From the NCBI GenBank assembly GCA_964565415.1, contig CAZMEX010000073.1, positions 1 through 14,382 on the forward strand: a stretch of DNA of 14,382 bases, read 5' to 3'. The DNA comes from JAIOSM01 sp964565415 (GTDB taxonomy: Bacteria; Desulfobacterota; Desulfobacteria; Desulfobacterales; Desulfobacteraceae). Every line of letters begins with the position of its first letter. The first letter of the stretch is position 1. Shown piece after piece: positions 1 through 6,811 of this stretch. Under the pieces are notes generated by a model. It was not told where the DNA came from and made no database searches. It saw nothing but the letters and a program-made list of their open reading frames with translations. Position numbers and translations under genes: made by a program.

Positions 1-330
1 ATTGATTAGGTATGCCCGATTTCACTGCTTTTTTGTGGCACTATTAAACAGCCTCATGTTTCTGAAAAAAAAGAATACAGACGTTCACATCTGCATATAA
101 CCCATGCCCAAAAAGCCATTCGGAGTGCTGTTAAAAGAGCTCAACTGACAAAGCGTGCGACAGCTCATACGTTTCGGCATAGTTTTGCAAGCCACTTACT
201 GGCAGCAAATTATGATATCAAAACAATTCAGGAACTTTTGGGGCATAGTGATATAAGAACCACAATGATTTATACTCATACTGTTAAATCCCGAACCATT
301 AAAGAGGCAAGAAGTCCGCTTGATTTTTAG
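1..330 (+). pseudogene. Integron-type tyrosine recombinase (IntI-like), C-terminal remnant
   Basis: The frame open from position 10 to the TAG at 328-330 encodes the catalytic C-terminus of a tyrosine recombinase. Visible are HTFRHS (His at 166-168, Arg at 175-177), LLGHSD (His at 244-246) and the nucleophile in MIYTH (Tyr at 271-273). The segment RRSHLH...AQKAIRSAVKRA just before it, and the end ARSPLDF, are typical of integron integrases rather than XerC/D. The gene looks broken: this frame has a TAG at 7-9, while the plausible upstream continuation (a WHY resembling the family WQY/WQW) lies in another frame at 36-44, flanked by stops at 3-5 and 45-47. An FP-like segment appears lost at the shift. 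Patch I and the N-terminal core-binding domain would be left of the window. An intact gene with a sequencing error cannot be excluded. If an integron exists, its attI and cassettes would lie to the left, beyond the 5' end of this gene. Confidence 0.75.
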
Positions 331-364
331 GGGGTTGCATAGCTCCGCCCTGTCGCTTTTGTTG

Positions 365-392
365 AGGTATTTGCTAAAAGCAAGTCCTACCT
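365..392. other. Stem-loop between convergent integrase remnant and livF
   Basis: AGGTA (365-369) pairs with TACCT (388-392), and inside it TTGCT (371-375) pairs with AGCAA (379-383) around an AAA loop. On the plus strand a T-run follows only at about 406-412, and there is no T-run on the minus strand. It may help end transcription of either convergent unit, but it is not a canonical intrinsic terminator. Confidence 0.3.
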
Positions 393-432
393 TATTAATT
401 CAGAGTTTTTTTGTCAAGGCTTGTAATTTTTA

Positions 433-1146
433 TCAGGCTCCAAGGTAGGCTTTTTTAACATCCGGGTTGGTAAGAAGGCTGCCTGCTTCCCCCTCAAGAA
501 CAAATTCTCCATTTTCAATAACATAACCTCGCTGGGCAAATTTCAAAGCCAGGCGGGCATTTTGTTCAACTAGCAGGATGGTTGTCCCAAGCTTGTTTAT
601 CTCTTTTAAGGCATCAAACATGTCGAGCATTAATAAGGGGGCAAGTCCCATGGAAGGTTCATCAAGAAGCATGATTTTATGACCGCTCATATATGCTCTT
701 CCCACAGCAAGCATCTGCTGTTCACCACCGCTTAAGGTTCCTGCCAGCTGATCTTTTCTCTCTTCCAGTCTGGGGAAAAGATCAAAAACCCACTTTCTGT
801 CCTTTGTAATCTGATTGCTGTCCTTTCTTGCAAAGGTTGCAAGAATTAAATTCTCTGTAACAGTGAGATTACCAAAAATCCTTCTGCCTTCCGGGACATG
901 GGAGATTCCAAGTTTTGATACAACTTTATCTGCGCTGTATTTAAGGAGGTCTTTGCCATTAAATTCAAGTATTGAGCCTTGTTCAGATGGGATCATCCTT
1001 GAGATAGATCTTAAGGTCGTACTTTTTCCCGCACCATTGGCACCGATTATTGTAACTATTTCACCTGCTTCAACGGAAAAGTTAATTCCGTGGAGCGCCT
1101 TTATATTTCCATAGGAAACGCGTAAATTTTCAATTTTAAGCTGCAT
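433..1146 (-). CDS. livF: Branched-chain amino acid ABC transporter ATP-binding protein LivF
   Basis: A 237-residue cytoplasmic ATPase, the usual length for LivF. It has Walker A GANGAGKST (residues 35-43), the Q-loop/EGRRIFGNLTVTENL segment typical of LivF (about 86-101), ABC signature LSGGEQQ (about 138-144), Walker B IMLLDEP and the switch histidine region replaced by LLVEQNA, as is normal in LivF. It pairs with LivG to power uptake through LivH/LivM. It is the last gene of the operon and starts directly after the livG stop with no spacer. Its ribosome binding site (AAGGAGG in minus-strand sense) lies inside the livG 3' end, so translation is probably coupled. Family assignment is firm; the transported substrate cannot be read from the ATPase. 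Confidence 0.95.
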   Translation of the reverse strand: MQLKIENLRVSYGNIKALHGINFSVEAGEIVTIIGANGAGKSTTLRSISRMIPSEQGSILEFNGKDLLKYSADKVVSKLGISHVPEGRRIFGNLTVTENLILATFARKDSNQITKDRKWVFDLFPRLEERKDQLAGTLSGGEQQMLAVGRAYMSGHKIMLLDEPSMGLAPLLMLDMFDALKEINKLGTTILLVEQNARLALKFAQRGYVIENGEFVLEGEAGSLLTNPDVKKAYLGA

Positions 1147-1920
1147 TTATGTTAAATCCTCCTTGCCAAGATAAGCTTCAACAACCTTGGGATTATTCTG
1201 GATCTCTTCAGGTTGTCCTTCTGCAATAAGTTCACCAAATACCAGGGTTTGAATATGTTGACACAATTCCATGACAAATTTCATTCTGTGCTCAATCAGG
1301 AATATGGCAACTTTGAACTCTTCATGTACCTGTCGTATAATTTTTATCATCTGCTCCAATTCATCGGGAGTCATGCCTGCTGTTGGCTCATCAAGAAAAA
1401 GTATTTTCGGATTGGTTGCCATTGCTCTTGCCATTTCTACACGTCTTTGAGCACCATAGGGAAGGTTGGTAACAAGTTGATCAGCATGCTGTTTGATTGC
1501 AAATAGCTCAAGTAGTCTGTAAGAGTTTTCTTCTATTTCTGACTCCTGTTTTCTGCATGCAGGGGTATTGAAAAAAGATCCTAGAAGACCATAGGTCAGT
1601 TGGGAATAGTGTGCCATTTTAATGTGGTCAAGCACACTCATATGCCGCCACAACGCGAGGTTTTGGAATGTTCGTCCCAGGCCTTTTGCAGCAATTTCAT
1701 TGGTTGCAAGTCCTTTAATATTTTCATCCTGAAGTGTTATTGAACCTTTAGTTGGTGTATAAACTCCTGTGATCAAGTTGAATATTGTTGTTTTGCCTGC
1801 ACCATTGGGTCCGATAAGACCTGTGATCTGCTGGGGTTCAATGTTTAAATTGTAATTATGTACAGCTCTAAGACCGCCGAAAAAATGGGTCATATTATTT
1901 ACATTGAGCAATGCTTTCAT
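1147..1920 (-). CDS. livG: Branched-chain amino acid ABC transporter ATP-binding protein LivG
   Basis: A 257-residue ATPase with Walker A GPNGAGKTT (about residues 38-46), GLGRTFQNLALWRHMSVLDH (Q-loop and the following LivG-type region), the variant signature LPYGAQRRVEMARA that marks LivG proteins, Walker B ILFLDEPTAGM and the switch region FLIEHRM. The C-terminal extension GELIAEGQPEEIQNNPKVVEAYLG is the conserved Liv tail. It forms the heterodimeric motor with LivF. It sits 20 nt after livM and has a good Shine-Dalgarno (AAGGAG, minus sense) before its ATG. Confidence 0.95.
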   Translation of the reverse strand: MKALLNVNNMTHFFGGLRAVHNYNLNIEPQQITGLIGPNGAGKTTIFNLITGVYTPTKGSITLQDENIKGLATNEIAAKGLGRTFQNLALWRHMSVLDHIKMAHYSQLTYGLLGSFFNTPACRKQESEIEENSYRLLELFAIKQHADQLVTNLPYGAQRRVEMARAMATNPKILFLDEPTAGMTPDELEQMIKIIRQVHEEFKVAIFLIEHRMKFVMELCQHIQTLVFGELIAEGQPEEIQNNPKVVEAYLGKEDLT

Positions 1921-1940
1921 GCCTTAACTCCTTGTTCTCT

Positions 1941-3200
1941 TTATTTGTTTTTAGATCTGAAAAGCTTTTTAACATTAATTTCTTTAAATGAAATAAGACC
2001 GTAGGGGCGGTATATCATCACAAAAATTAGTATTAATGGAATGATAATCCATTTAAAGAGCTCAAGTGGTCTTAATGCTTCTCCGAGAACACTAATGCTT
2101 ACAGCTCCGACAATTGATCCGACTATGGAGTTTAAGCCTCCAAAATAAACCATGGCAAGAATTTCAGCAAGTCTCTGGATGCTGAAGGTACCAGGATTGA
2201 TAAATCTAAGTACATGGGCAAAAAGACCACCTGCTATGCCTGCCCAGAATGCACCAAACATAAATGCAATTATTTTTGTTTTTTTTGTTTTTACGGTCAT
2301 GGATTCAGATGCTGCTTCATCATCTCTTACAGCATTTAAGGCTTTGCCCATAATGGAAGTTACAAAATTGTGAACTATCCATATGGTTAATATTGTCCAG
2401 CAGAAGATTACAGGCAGACTTGCATAATCAGGCTGACCGCTCATACCCCTTGCTCCGCCTATAAAGTCAATATTCTCGATGGCGCTTTTTACAATGAACA
2501 TAAATGCAAGGGAGATAATGGCAAGGTAATCTCCCCTGGTTCTAAAGGATGGTATTGCCACAATTAAAGAGCTTAAAGCAGCAACTGCACCTCCGGCAAC
2601 AAGTATAAACGGAAAAAGCCAGGGTCCAAGTTCCGGTGGCAGCAAAGCTTGCCCGAACATTTTGTCATTTACAAATAAAACCAGAGTGAGAATAGATGCT
2701 ACATACGCGCCAACAGCCATAAATCCGGGGTGGGAACATGAAAATTCACCCTGATATCCATTAATAACATTTATGCTGATGGTAAGAATGATTGAAATCA
2801 TTGTAAGTTTTAGAACAAGTATTCTGTAATCGTTAATACCTGCCCATAGGTGCATAATCCCATAAAAGAGCATAAGATGGATAATTGTAGAGAGCCATAT
2901 TGGTGCTTTTTCTAAACCCCTGGCTATCTTATTTGCAAAAGGGGCAGATAATTTTGCCACTGTTAAAACAGGGATTATATAAACAATGATGTCATATGCC
3001 AGAACACTGGGTATCATAATAGGATTTTTCAGCACGATGAGAGTGCCGAAGAGTACGGGAATTTTAGGTAATCCAAACAGATATGATATGTAATCATACC
3101 CAAAAAAGTATTCTACCAGTACAGCTGCAAGAATACCTGACAGCCATCCAAACATTGGCACCATTGAAAATTTATTTATTAATTTTCTTGCTATTTCCAT
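1941..3200 (-). CDS. livM: Branched-chain amino acid ABC transporter permease LivM
   Basis: A 419-residue polytopic inner-membrane protein, close to the length of E. coli LivM, with an N-terminal extension of about 130 residues holding several hydrophobic segments before the permease core. The core begins at about residue 140 with INVINGYQGEFSCSHPGFMAVGAYVAS, which aligns with the family motif INGYAGQLSLGHAAFFGIGAY. The departure from SLGH to SCSH is noticeable. The cytoplasmic coupling segment NAVRDDEAASESMTVKTKKTKIIAF, followed by a Gly-rich membrane segment, contacts the ATPases. The C-terminal PYGLISFKE is typical. It follows livH by 31 nt. Confidence 0.93.
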   Translation of the reverse strand: MEIARKLINKFSMVPMFGWLSGILAAVLVEYFFGYDYISYLFGLPKIPVLFGTLIVLKNPIMIPSVLAYDIIVYIIPVLTVAKLSAPFANKIARGLEKAPIWLSTIIHLMLFYGIMHLWAGINDYRILVLKLTMISIILTISINVINGYQGEFSCSHPGFMAVGAYVASILTLVLFVNDKMFGQALLPPELGPWLFPFILVAGGAVAALSSLIVAIPSFRTRGDYLAIISLAFMFIVKSAIENIDFIGGARGMSGQPDYASLPVIFCWTILTIWIVHNFVTSIMGKALNAVRDDEAASESMTVKTKKTKIIAFMFGAFWAGIAGGLFAHVLRFINPGTFSIQRLAEILAMVYFGGLNSIVGSIVGAVSISVLGEALRPLELFKWIIIPLILIFVMIYRPYGLISFKEINVKKLFRSKNK

Positions 3201-3231
3201 GAAACTTTCCTGTATATATCAGTTGTTCAAG

Positions 3232-4152
3232 TTAAAGTCTTAGTTTTGTACTGTGTTCCATTCCAAAAAATCCCCTGGGTCTGTATGTAAGAATCAGAAG
3301 AATTATGGAATAGGCAATCAGGTCTCTGTAAGAAGACGAAACATAAGGAATGAGAGGGACAAATATTTCTATAAAACCCAAAAGATAACCTGCCATGGCT
3401 GCTCCTTTTATGGAGCCACGTCCTCCGAGAATAGCTGCAACAAATGCTTTCCAGCCCACGAGAATACCCATATAAGGGTCTAATATCGGGTATGCCTGAC
3501 CATAGAGAATACCTGCCACAGATGCAAGCCCTGCTCCGATGGCAAATGTAAGAGGTGCAATTATATTAATTGAAACACCCATGAGGGGAACTGCTAAAAA
3601 GTCATAGGACATAGCCCTCATAGCCATTCCCCATTTAGTTTTCTGGATGAGGAAATTGAGCGCAATCATCAAGAAGAGTGAAATTACAATCACCATGACT
3701 TTAACATTTGTAAAATAAACACCACCTATATTATAGGATACTGATTTCATTAAAGGTGGGAAACTAAGTCTTTTTGCCCCAAGAAAGATCAAAATACCGG
3801 TTTCAAAGATAATACCAATCATTAAACCGGTTATGGCAGCCGAGGCGCGGGGGGCTTGCCTTAAAGGTCTGTAGCCTGCAACTTCCACAAACACTCCTAC
3901 CCATGAAGCCAGGAACATGGTAACAATTACAACCGCAACAAATATTACCCAGGCAGGCAGCATGGAAGAAAAGACTGCGATGAAAAGCGTTGCAATGGCA
4001 AACCCGATATAGGTTCCGATCATAAAGATATCACCATGGGCAAAGTTGAAAACCATTAAAACACCGTAAACCATTGAGTATCCAATGGATATAACAGCGT
4101 AAAAACTACCCCATTGGAGTGCATTTATCAGGTTTTGTAGAAAATAATCCAT
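3232..4152 (-). CDS. livH: Branched-chain amino acid ABC transporter permease LivH
   Basis: A 306-residue polytopic membrane protein. It starts with NALQWGSFYAVISIGYSMVYGVLMVFNFAHGDIFMIGTY, a clear match to the LivH N-terminal signature (the NFAHG motif is diagnostic), and contains the coupling segment MRAMSYDFLAVPLMGVSINIIAPLTFAIGAGLASVAGILYG. The end TYRPRGFFG is also family typical. It forms the substrate channel with LivM. Its ATG is preceded by CAGGAG in minus sense. It is separated from livJ by 159 nt, which include a strong stem-loop, so it probably shares a transcript with livJ but at a lower level. Confidence 0.94.
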   Translation of the reverse strand: MDYFLQNLINALQWGSFYAVISIGYSMVYGVLMVFNFAHGDIFMIGTYIGFAIATLFIAVFSSMLPAWVIFVAVVIVTMFLASWVGVFVEVAGYRPLRQAPRASAAITGLMIGIIFETGILIFLGAKRLSFPPLMKSVSYNIGGVYFTNVKVMVIVISLFLMIALNFLIQKTKWGMAMRAMSYDFLAVPLMGVSINIIAPLTFAIGAGLASVAGILYGQAYPILDPYMGILVGWKAFVAAILGGRGSIKGAAMAGYLLGFIEIFVPLIPYVSSSYRDLIAYSIILLILTYRPRGFFGMEHSTKLRL

Positions 4153-4182
4153 TAACCAACTCCTGTTTTTTTATACAAAATA

Positions 4183-4237
4183 GTTGCTGTGCCTTTTGAT
4201 GAGCATTTGAAAAGCATAATGCTAACGGCACAGCAAC
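4183..4237 (-). terminator. Large intercistronic stem-loop between livJ and livH
   Basis: Perfect 11-bp arms, GTTGCTGTGCC (4183-4193) and GGCACAGCAAC (4227-4237), enclose 33 nt that contain a second hairpin (AGCAT 4213-4217 with ATGCT 4219-4223). In the livJ-to-livH direction the stem is followed by TATTTTGTAT, a weak T-rich stretch. It fits a partial terminator or an RNA-stabilising 3' structure that lets livJ mRNA accumulate over livHMGF, a common arrangement for binding-protein operons. Which role applies cannot be settled from sequence. Confidence 0.6.
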
Positions 4238-4311
4238 CATTGATTTAATATTGATCTCATTGATCTAAATTCCAGGATCAAATTATCAAATATATACCTC
4301 TTGCTTAAACT

Positions 4312-5487
4312 TTAAGGACAAACTGATTTATAAAATTCATATTTACCTTGATCGTTTATTTTAACGATAACAGCACATTTGATAGGATCACCTTCTTCAG
4401 TAAAAGTCATGTTTCCGGTAATTCCAGCAAAGTTTTTAATTTTTGCCAATGCATCACGAACAGCAGTTCTGTCTGTTTCGATTTTTCCAGTAAGCTCTCC
4501 TGCATTCTCAATTGCTTGTTGTGCAAGGCGGAGTGCATCCCATGTAAGGGCAGCAACATCATCTGGAACATAACCATGGGCAGCATTGTAACGATCTATA
4601 AATTCTTTTGTGGCGCCTTTTGCTCCGGCTGCAGCATAATGTGAAGAAAAGAATAGTCCATAACATGGCTCTCCACAAAGCTCAACAGTTTCAGCAGAAC
4701 CCCATGAGTCAGATCCAACAATTGGACCTGTCCAGCCAAGATCCTTTGCCTGTTTAACAATCAGGGGAACTTCATTATAATATTGAGGAGTAAAAAGAAC
4801 TTCAGCTCCAGATGCTTTTATTTTAGTCAGCTGTGATGAAAAATCAGTATCTTTTGTTGTGAAACTCTCATATGCAACTACAGAACCTGCTCCATTTTTT
4901 CCTTCCCACGCTTTTTTAAACACTTCTGCAAGACCTTTAGGATAATCAGATGCAACATCATAAAGAACAGCAGCTTTTGTAAAACCAAACTCTTCTGCAA
5001 TAAAATTTGCTACAACAGGTCCCTGGAAAGGATCAAGGAAACAACCGCGGAAAACATAGGGGCGGTCAAGTGTAGTTGCAGGGTTTGTGGACCATGGGCT
5101 TATCATGGTTGTTTTGTAATTATTTGCAACCTCTCCTGCTGGAACTGCCTGGGCAGAAGATTGAGGCCCAATAATTACAAGAACGTCATCCTGGGTTATC
5201 ATTTTAGTGTTAGCTTTCACAGCAGAATCAGATTTTGACTCATTATCCTCAATAACAAGTTCAACTTTATACTTCTTGCCGCCTACTTCAAGACCACCGG
5301 CTTTTTCAATGTCCTCAAGCCACATTTGTGCAGCGTATTTTGAACCTTCACCAACTTTTGGAATGTCACCGGTAAGAGGTGCATTGATTCCAACCTTAAT
5401 GACAGTTTCCCTGTCACCACATCCACTAAACGCAAACATCATAGCAAAAGTAACAGCTACAATTAATAGAAAAGTAATTTTCCGCAT
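4312..5487 (-). CDS. livJ: Branched-chain/polar amino-acid ABC transporter substrate-binding lipoprotein (LivJ/LivK family)
   Basis: A 391-residue type I periplasmic binding protein of the HAAT/Liv family. Residues 1-22 are a signal peptide ending in the lipobox FSGC with Cys23 as probable lipidation site. Position +2 is Gly, not the Asp that retains lipoproteins in the inner membrane. The mature part opens with IKVGINAPLTGDIPKVGEGSK (in two parts across this motif) and contains IGPQSSAQAVPAGEVANNYK, typical of ligand-binding loop 1, then a second lobe with ALTWDALRLAQQAIENAG. Many Gram-negative LivJ/K proteins are soluble, so the lipid anchor is a small departure. It is the first gene of the operon, with a GGAGG ribosome binding site at 5493-5497 (minus sense). 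The true ligand is not fixed by sequence: leucine/isoleucine/valine is the default, and other amino acids, amides or organic acids are possible. Confidence 0.9.
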   Translation of the reverse strand: MRKITFLLIVAVTFAMMFAFSGCGDRETVIKVGINAPLTGDIPKVGEGSKYAAQMWLEDIEKAGGLEVGGKKYKVELVIEDNESKSDSAVKANTKMITQDDVLVIIGPQSSAQAVPAGEVANNYKTTMISPWSTNPATTLDRPYVFRGCFLDPFQGPVVANFIAEEFGFTKAAVLYDVASDYPKGLAEVFKKAWEGKNGAGSVVAYESFTTKDTDFSSQLTKIKASGAEVLFTPQYYNEVPLIVKQAKDLGWTGPIVGSDSWGSAETVELCGEPCYGLFFSSHYAAAGAKGATKEFIDRYNAAHGYVPDDVAALTWDALRLAQQAIENAGELTGKIETDRTAVRDALAKIKNFAGITGNMTFTEEGDPIKCAVIVKINDQGKYEFYKSVCP

Positions 5488-5552
5488 ACTACCTCCTTAA
5501 AATAATTTTTGGATTTTAACAATATCTCAAAATATTTTTAATATAATTGAAA

Positions 5553-5587
5553 GATATGTTAATTTTCATATCAATTTTTTTTGATAT
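5553..5587. promoter_or_regulatory. Alternating GATAT/ATATC boxes overlapping the livJ promoter
   Basis: GATAT occurs at 5553-5557, its complement ATATC at 5568-5572, and GATAT again at 5583-5587, so starts are exactly 15 bp apart. The first two lie in a perfect 6-bp inverted repeat (GATATG 5553-5558, CATATC 5567-5572) and the last two in a perfect 7-bp inverted repeat (ATATCAA 5568-5574, TTGATAT 5581-5587, T6 spacer). The last box overlaps the proposed -10. This could be an operator for an unknown regulator, or a chance effect of AT-rich DNA. Confidence 0.35.
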
Positions 5588-5609
5588 ATTCATAACTTAT
5601 CAATGTCAA
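5581..5609 (-). promoter_or_regulatory. Candidate sigma70-type promoter of the liv operon
   Basis: In minus-strand sense a perfect TTGACA (5609 down to 5604) is followed after 17 bp by TATCAA (5586 down to 5581), about 95 bp upstream of the livJ start. A TATATC at 15-bp spacing is an alternative -10. The surroundings are very AT-rich, which lowers specificity. Confidence 0.45.
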
Positions 5610-5705
5610 TTGCTACCTTAAGTAATTAACATTTCATTAAAACAGAAGTAGAGTAGTACAATTTATTTTATTGTTCAACTCATTTATCATTCAATTTTTT
5701 TAATT

Positions 5706-6446
5706 TTATGGATATCCTGACTCATTGGGATTAATCAATACTTCAACCACTCGCCATGTACGTGAATATTTATTTGACTGTGAAAAGATTATTCGACCCT
5801 GTCCTTTATAATATGCAATTACTCTTGATGTATCACCACCATAATAAAATGGTGAAAAAGCTTTACCTGTAACGTGTGATCTTGAGCTGGTTGGATCTCC
5901 TGCCAGGTTGTATGCCTCCTGCATGCTCATACCTTTCTGGACAGATGAAATGGATTGTTTGCTGTTACTCCCACTCTGTTTGGCTGCATTTTTTTTGGCG
6001 TTTTTCTTTGCTTTTTTTCGGATTTTAGCAAGATTAACACTCCCTTTTTTGTACTGTTTTACTTCTTTTCCACTTAATTTTTTTAGAGAAGAGCCTGCAT
6101 ATTTACGGAGTTTTGCATTGTCAGCCTGCCTTGATACTATTTTTAAAACTGACCGATATCGGGGGTTTTTTGATGCTCCCAGGGTTTTACAAAGCCATGC
6201 AGCAGCATCTACCTCTGTTTTACCTGGTTTATTATAATTTTGGAATAGAACTTCTGCTGCTATATCAAGGACTTTTGTGTTGGTTTCTTCTGCACGATAC
6301 ATGCTCTGTGCTGCCTGGCGCTGGCTTGAAGGACCGCCCATGACAAGTTGATTGATATGCTGCCTGTCAACATAGTCAGTCGCATAAACATTTATACTGA
6401 AAAGCAGTGTCAATGCCAGAATGGTATTAATTATCCAATATTTCAT
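5706..6446 (-). CDS. Secreted protein of unknown function with HEAT-like helices and a BamE/SmpA-like C-terminal domain
   Basis: A 246-residue protein not recognised as a named family. Residues 1-22 form a signal peptide with an AxA-type site (VYA-TD), so it is probably periplasmic and soluble (no lipobox). Residues about 28-125 are helical and HEAT-like (SSQRQAAQSMYRA, LDIAAEVLFQN, RKYAGSSLKKLSG). Residues about 130-164 are a strongly basic Lys/Ala/Asn linker (KIRKKAKKNAKKNAAK). Residues about 168-235 begin VQKGMSMQEAYNLAGDPTSS, which resembles the start of SmpA/OmlA (BamE)-type domains (KGMT..EV...LG.P), and continue with beta-rich segments (RVIAYYKGQGRIIFS, TWRVVEVLI). The start has a strong GGGAGG ribosome binding site in minus sense. 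It ends 218 bp before livJ and is divergent from the metF1 operon. A role in envelope assembly or protein-protein contact is possible but is only a guess from the fold resemblance. Confidence 0.75.
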   Translation of the reverse strand: MKYWIINTILALTLLFSINVYATDYVDRQHINQLVMGGPSSQRQAAQSMYRAEETNTKVLDIAAEVLFQNYNKPGKTEVDAAAWLCKTLGASKNPRYRSVLKIVSRQADNAKLRKYAGSSLKKLSGKEVKQYKKGSVNLAKIRKKAKKNAKKNAAKQSGSNSKQSISSVQKGMSMQEAYNLAGDPTSSRSHVTGKAFSPFYYGGDTSRVIAYYKGQGRIIFSQSNKYSRTWRVVEVLINPNESGYP

Positions 6447-6488
6447 AAAATACCTCCCTTATTATAATTGTTGATCAATGTTGATTCT

Positions 6489-6516
6489 ATTTAGCTGTCC
6501 TAATTTAGCTGTCCTA
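6489..6516. repeat. Perfect 14-bp tandem duplication
   Basis: ATTTAGCTGTCCTA is present at 6489-6502 and again, directly adjacent, at 6503-6516. It lies about 45-70 bp upstream of the start codon of the minus-strand secreted-protein gene, so it could be a tandem regulator site for that gene, or a recent slippage duplication. Confidence 0.7.
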
Positions 6517-6591
6517 GGAGAAACTATCATAAATATTTTGACATTACCAGTGTCAGTTTGTTTCCAAACTACTGACCAAAATAAATATTTC

Positions 6592-6620
6592 TTGACAAAA
6601 TTACCCCTCTACAATACGGT
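6592..6620 (+). promoter_or_regulatory. Candidate promoter of the metF1-hdrA-mvhD-metV-metF2 operon
   Basis: A perfect -35 hexamer TTGACA (6592-6597) is followed after 17 bp by TACGGT (6615-6620), a weak -10. A better looking TACAAT (6610-6615) is only 12 bp away and so does not fit. The AT-rich tract upstream and the palindrome directly downstream support a real start near 6627, leaving a leader of about 185 nt before metF1. Confidence 0.45.
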
Positions 6621-6621
6621 G

Positions 6622-6649
6622 ACTTTCATAAATAGTATGTTATGAAAGT
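6622..6649. promoter_or_regulatory. Perfect 10-bp palindrome, candidate operator
   Basis: ACTTTCATAA (6622-6631) and its exact reverse complement TTATGAAAGT (6640-6649) are separated by 8 nt. The dyad begins 2 bp after the proposed -10 and covers the expected start site. This is where a dimeric repressor would block initiation. As RNA it could also form a hairpin at the 5' end of the transcript. No regulator gene for it is in the window. Confidence 0.55.
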
Positions 6650-6651
6650 GG

Positions 6652-6709
6652 GCTGTTATTTTTCAACCTGATGGTTAGTAATAAATGAATCTGCTTGCTG
6701 TTATTTTTC
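6652..6709. repeat. 13-nt direct repeat in the operon leader
   Basis: GCTGTTATTTTTC occurs at 6652-6664 and at 6697-6709, with starts 45 bp apart, in the untranslated leader of metF1. Between and around them are short inverted repeats (AACC 6665-6668 with GGTT 6673-6676; GTTAGT 6674-6679 with ACTAAC 6722-6727). Function is unknown. Confidence 0.5.
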
Positions 6710-6742
6710 TTAAATCCATTGACTAACATACTTTTTTTGATT

Positions 6743-6771
6743 TTAATAAAAAACAAGAAATGTTTTATTAA
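6743..6771 (+). other. AT-rich stem-loop upstream of the metF1 ribosome binding site
   Basis: TTAATAAAA (6743-6751) pairs perfectly with TTTTATTAA (6763-6771). Two more pairs (CA with TG) are possible after a two-A bulge. It ends 29 nt before the GGAG ribosome binding site. All nine main pairs are A-U, so stability is modest. Confidence 0.35.
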
Positions 6772-6811
6772 TAGTTTTGATTAATTGAACTTAAATTTTG
6801 GAGATTAATTT

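Larger units (their letters stand above)
6447..6811. other. Divergent intergenic region, 365 bp, no gene
   Basis: This AT-rich region separates the minus-strand secreted-protein gene from the plus-strand metF1 operon. It holds a 14-bp tandem duplication, a short TGACA/TGTCA inverted repeat (6539-6543 and 6551-6555), a candidate plus-strand promoter with a palindrome over its start, a 13-bp direct repeat and an AT-rich hairpin before metF1. No convincing -35/-10 pair for the minus-strand gene was found and no recognised riboswitch consensus was seen in the roughly 185-nt leader. Confidence 0.7.

Noticed and set aside
395..417. Leftward promoter with TTGACA (minus sense, 417 to 412)
   Set aside because: The partner TAAGGT/TTAATA is weak, and it would only transcribe antisense to the integrase remnant with no gene to serve.
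331..432. attI or attC site beside the integrase remnant
   Set aside because: No GTTRRRY/RYYYAAC pair was found, and in known integrons attI lies at the other (5') end of the integrase gene.
6461..6466. Perfect TATAAT on the minus strand as -10 of the secreted-protein gene
   Set aside because: No -35 lies 16-18 bp upstream, and transcription would begin inside or just before the ribosome binding site.
6538..6543. TTGACA on the plus strand as a -35
   Set aside because: No -10-like hexamer lies 15-19 bp downstream (TTTCCA at 6561-6566).
6627..6811. Riboswitch (tetrahydrofolate, SAM or cobalamin type) in the metF1 leader
   Set aside because: No conserved core of these classes was recognised by eye; only generic repeats and an A-U hairpin are seen.
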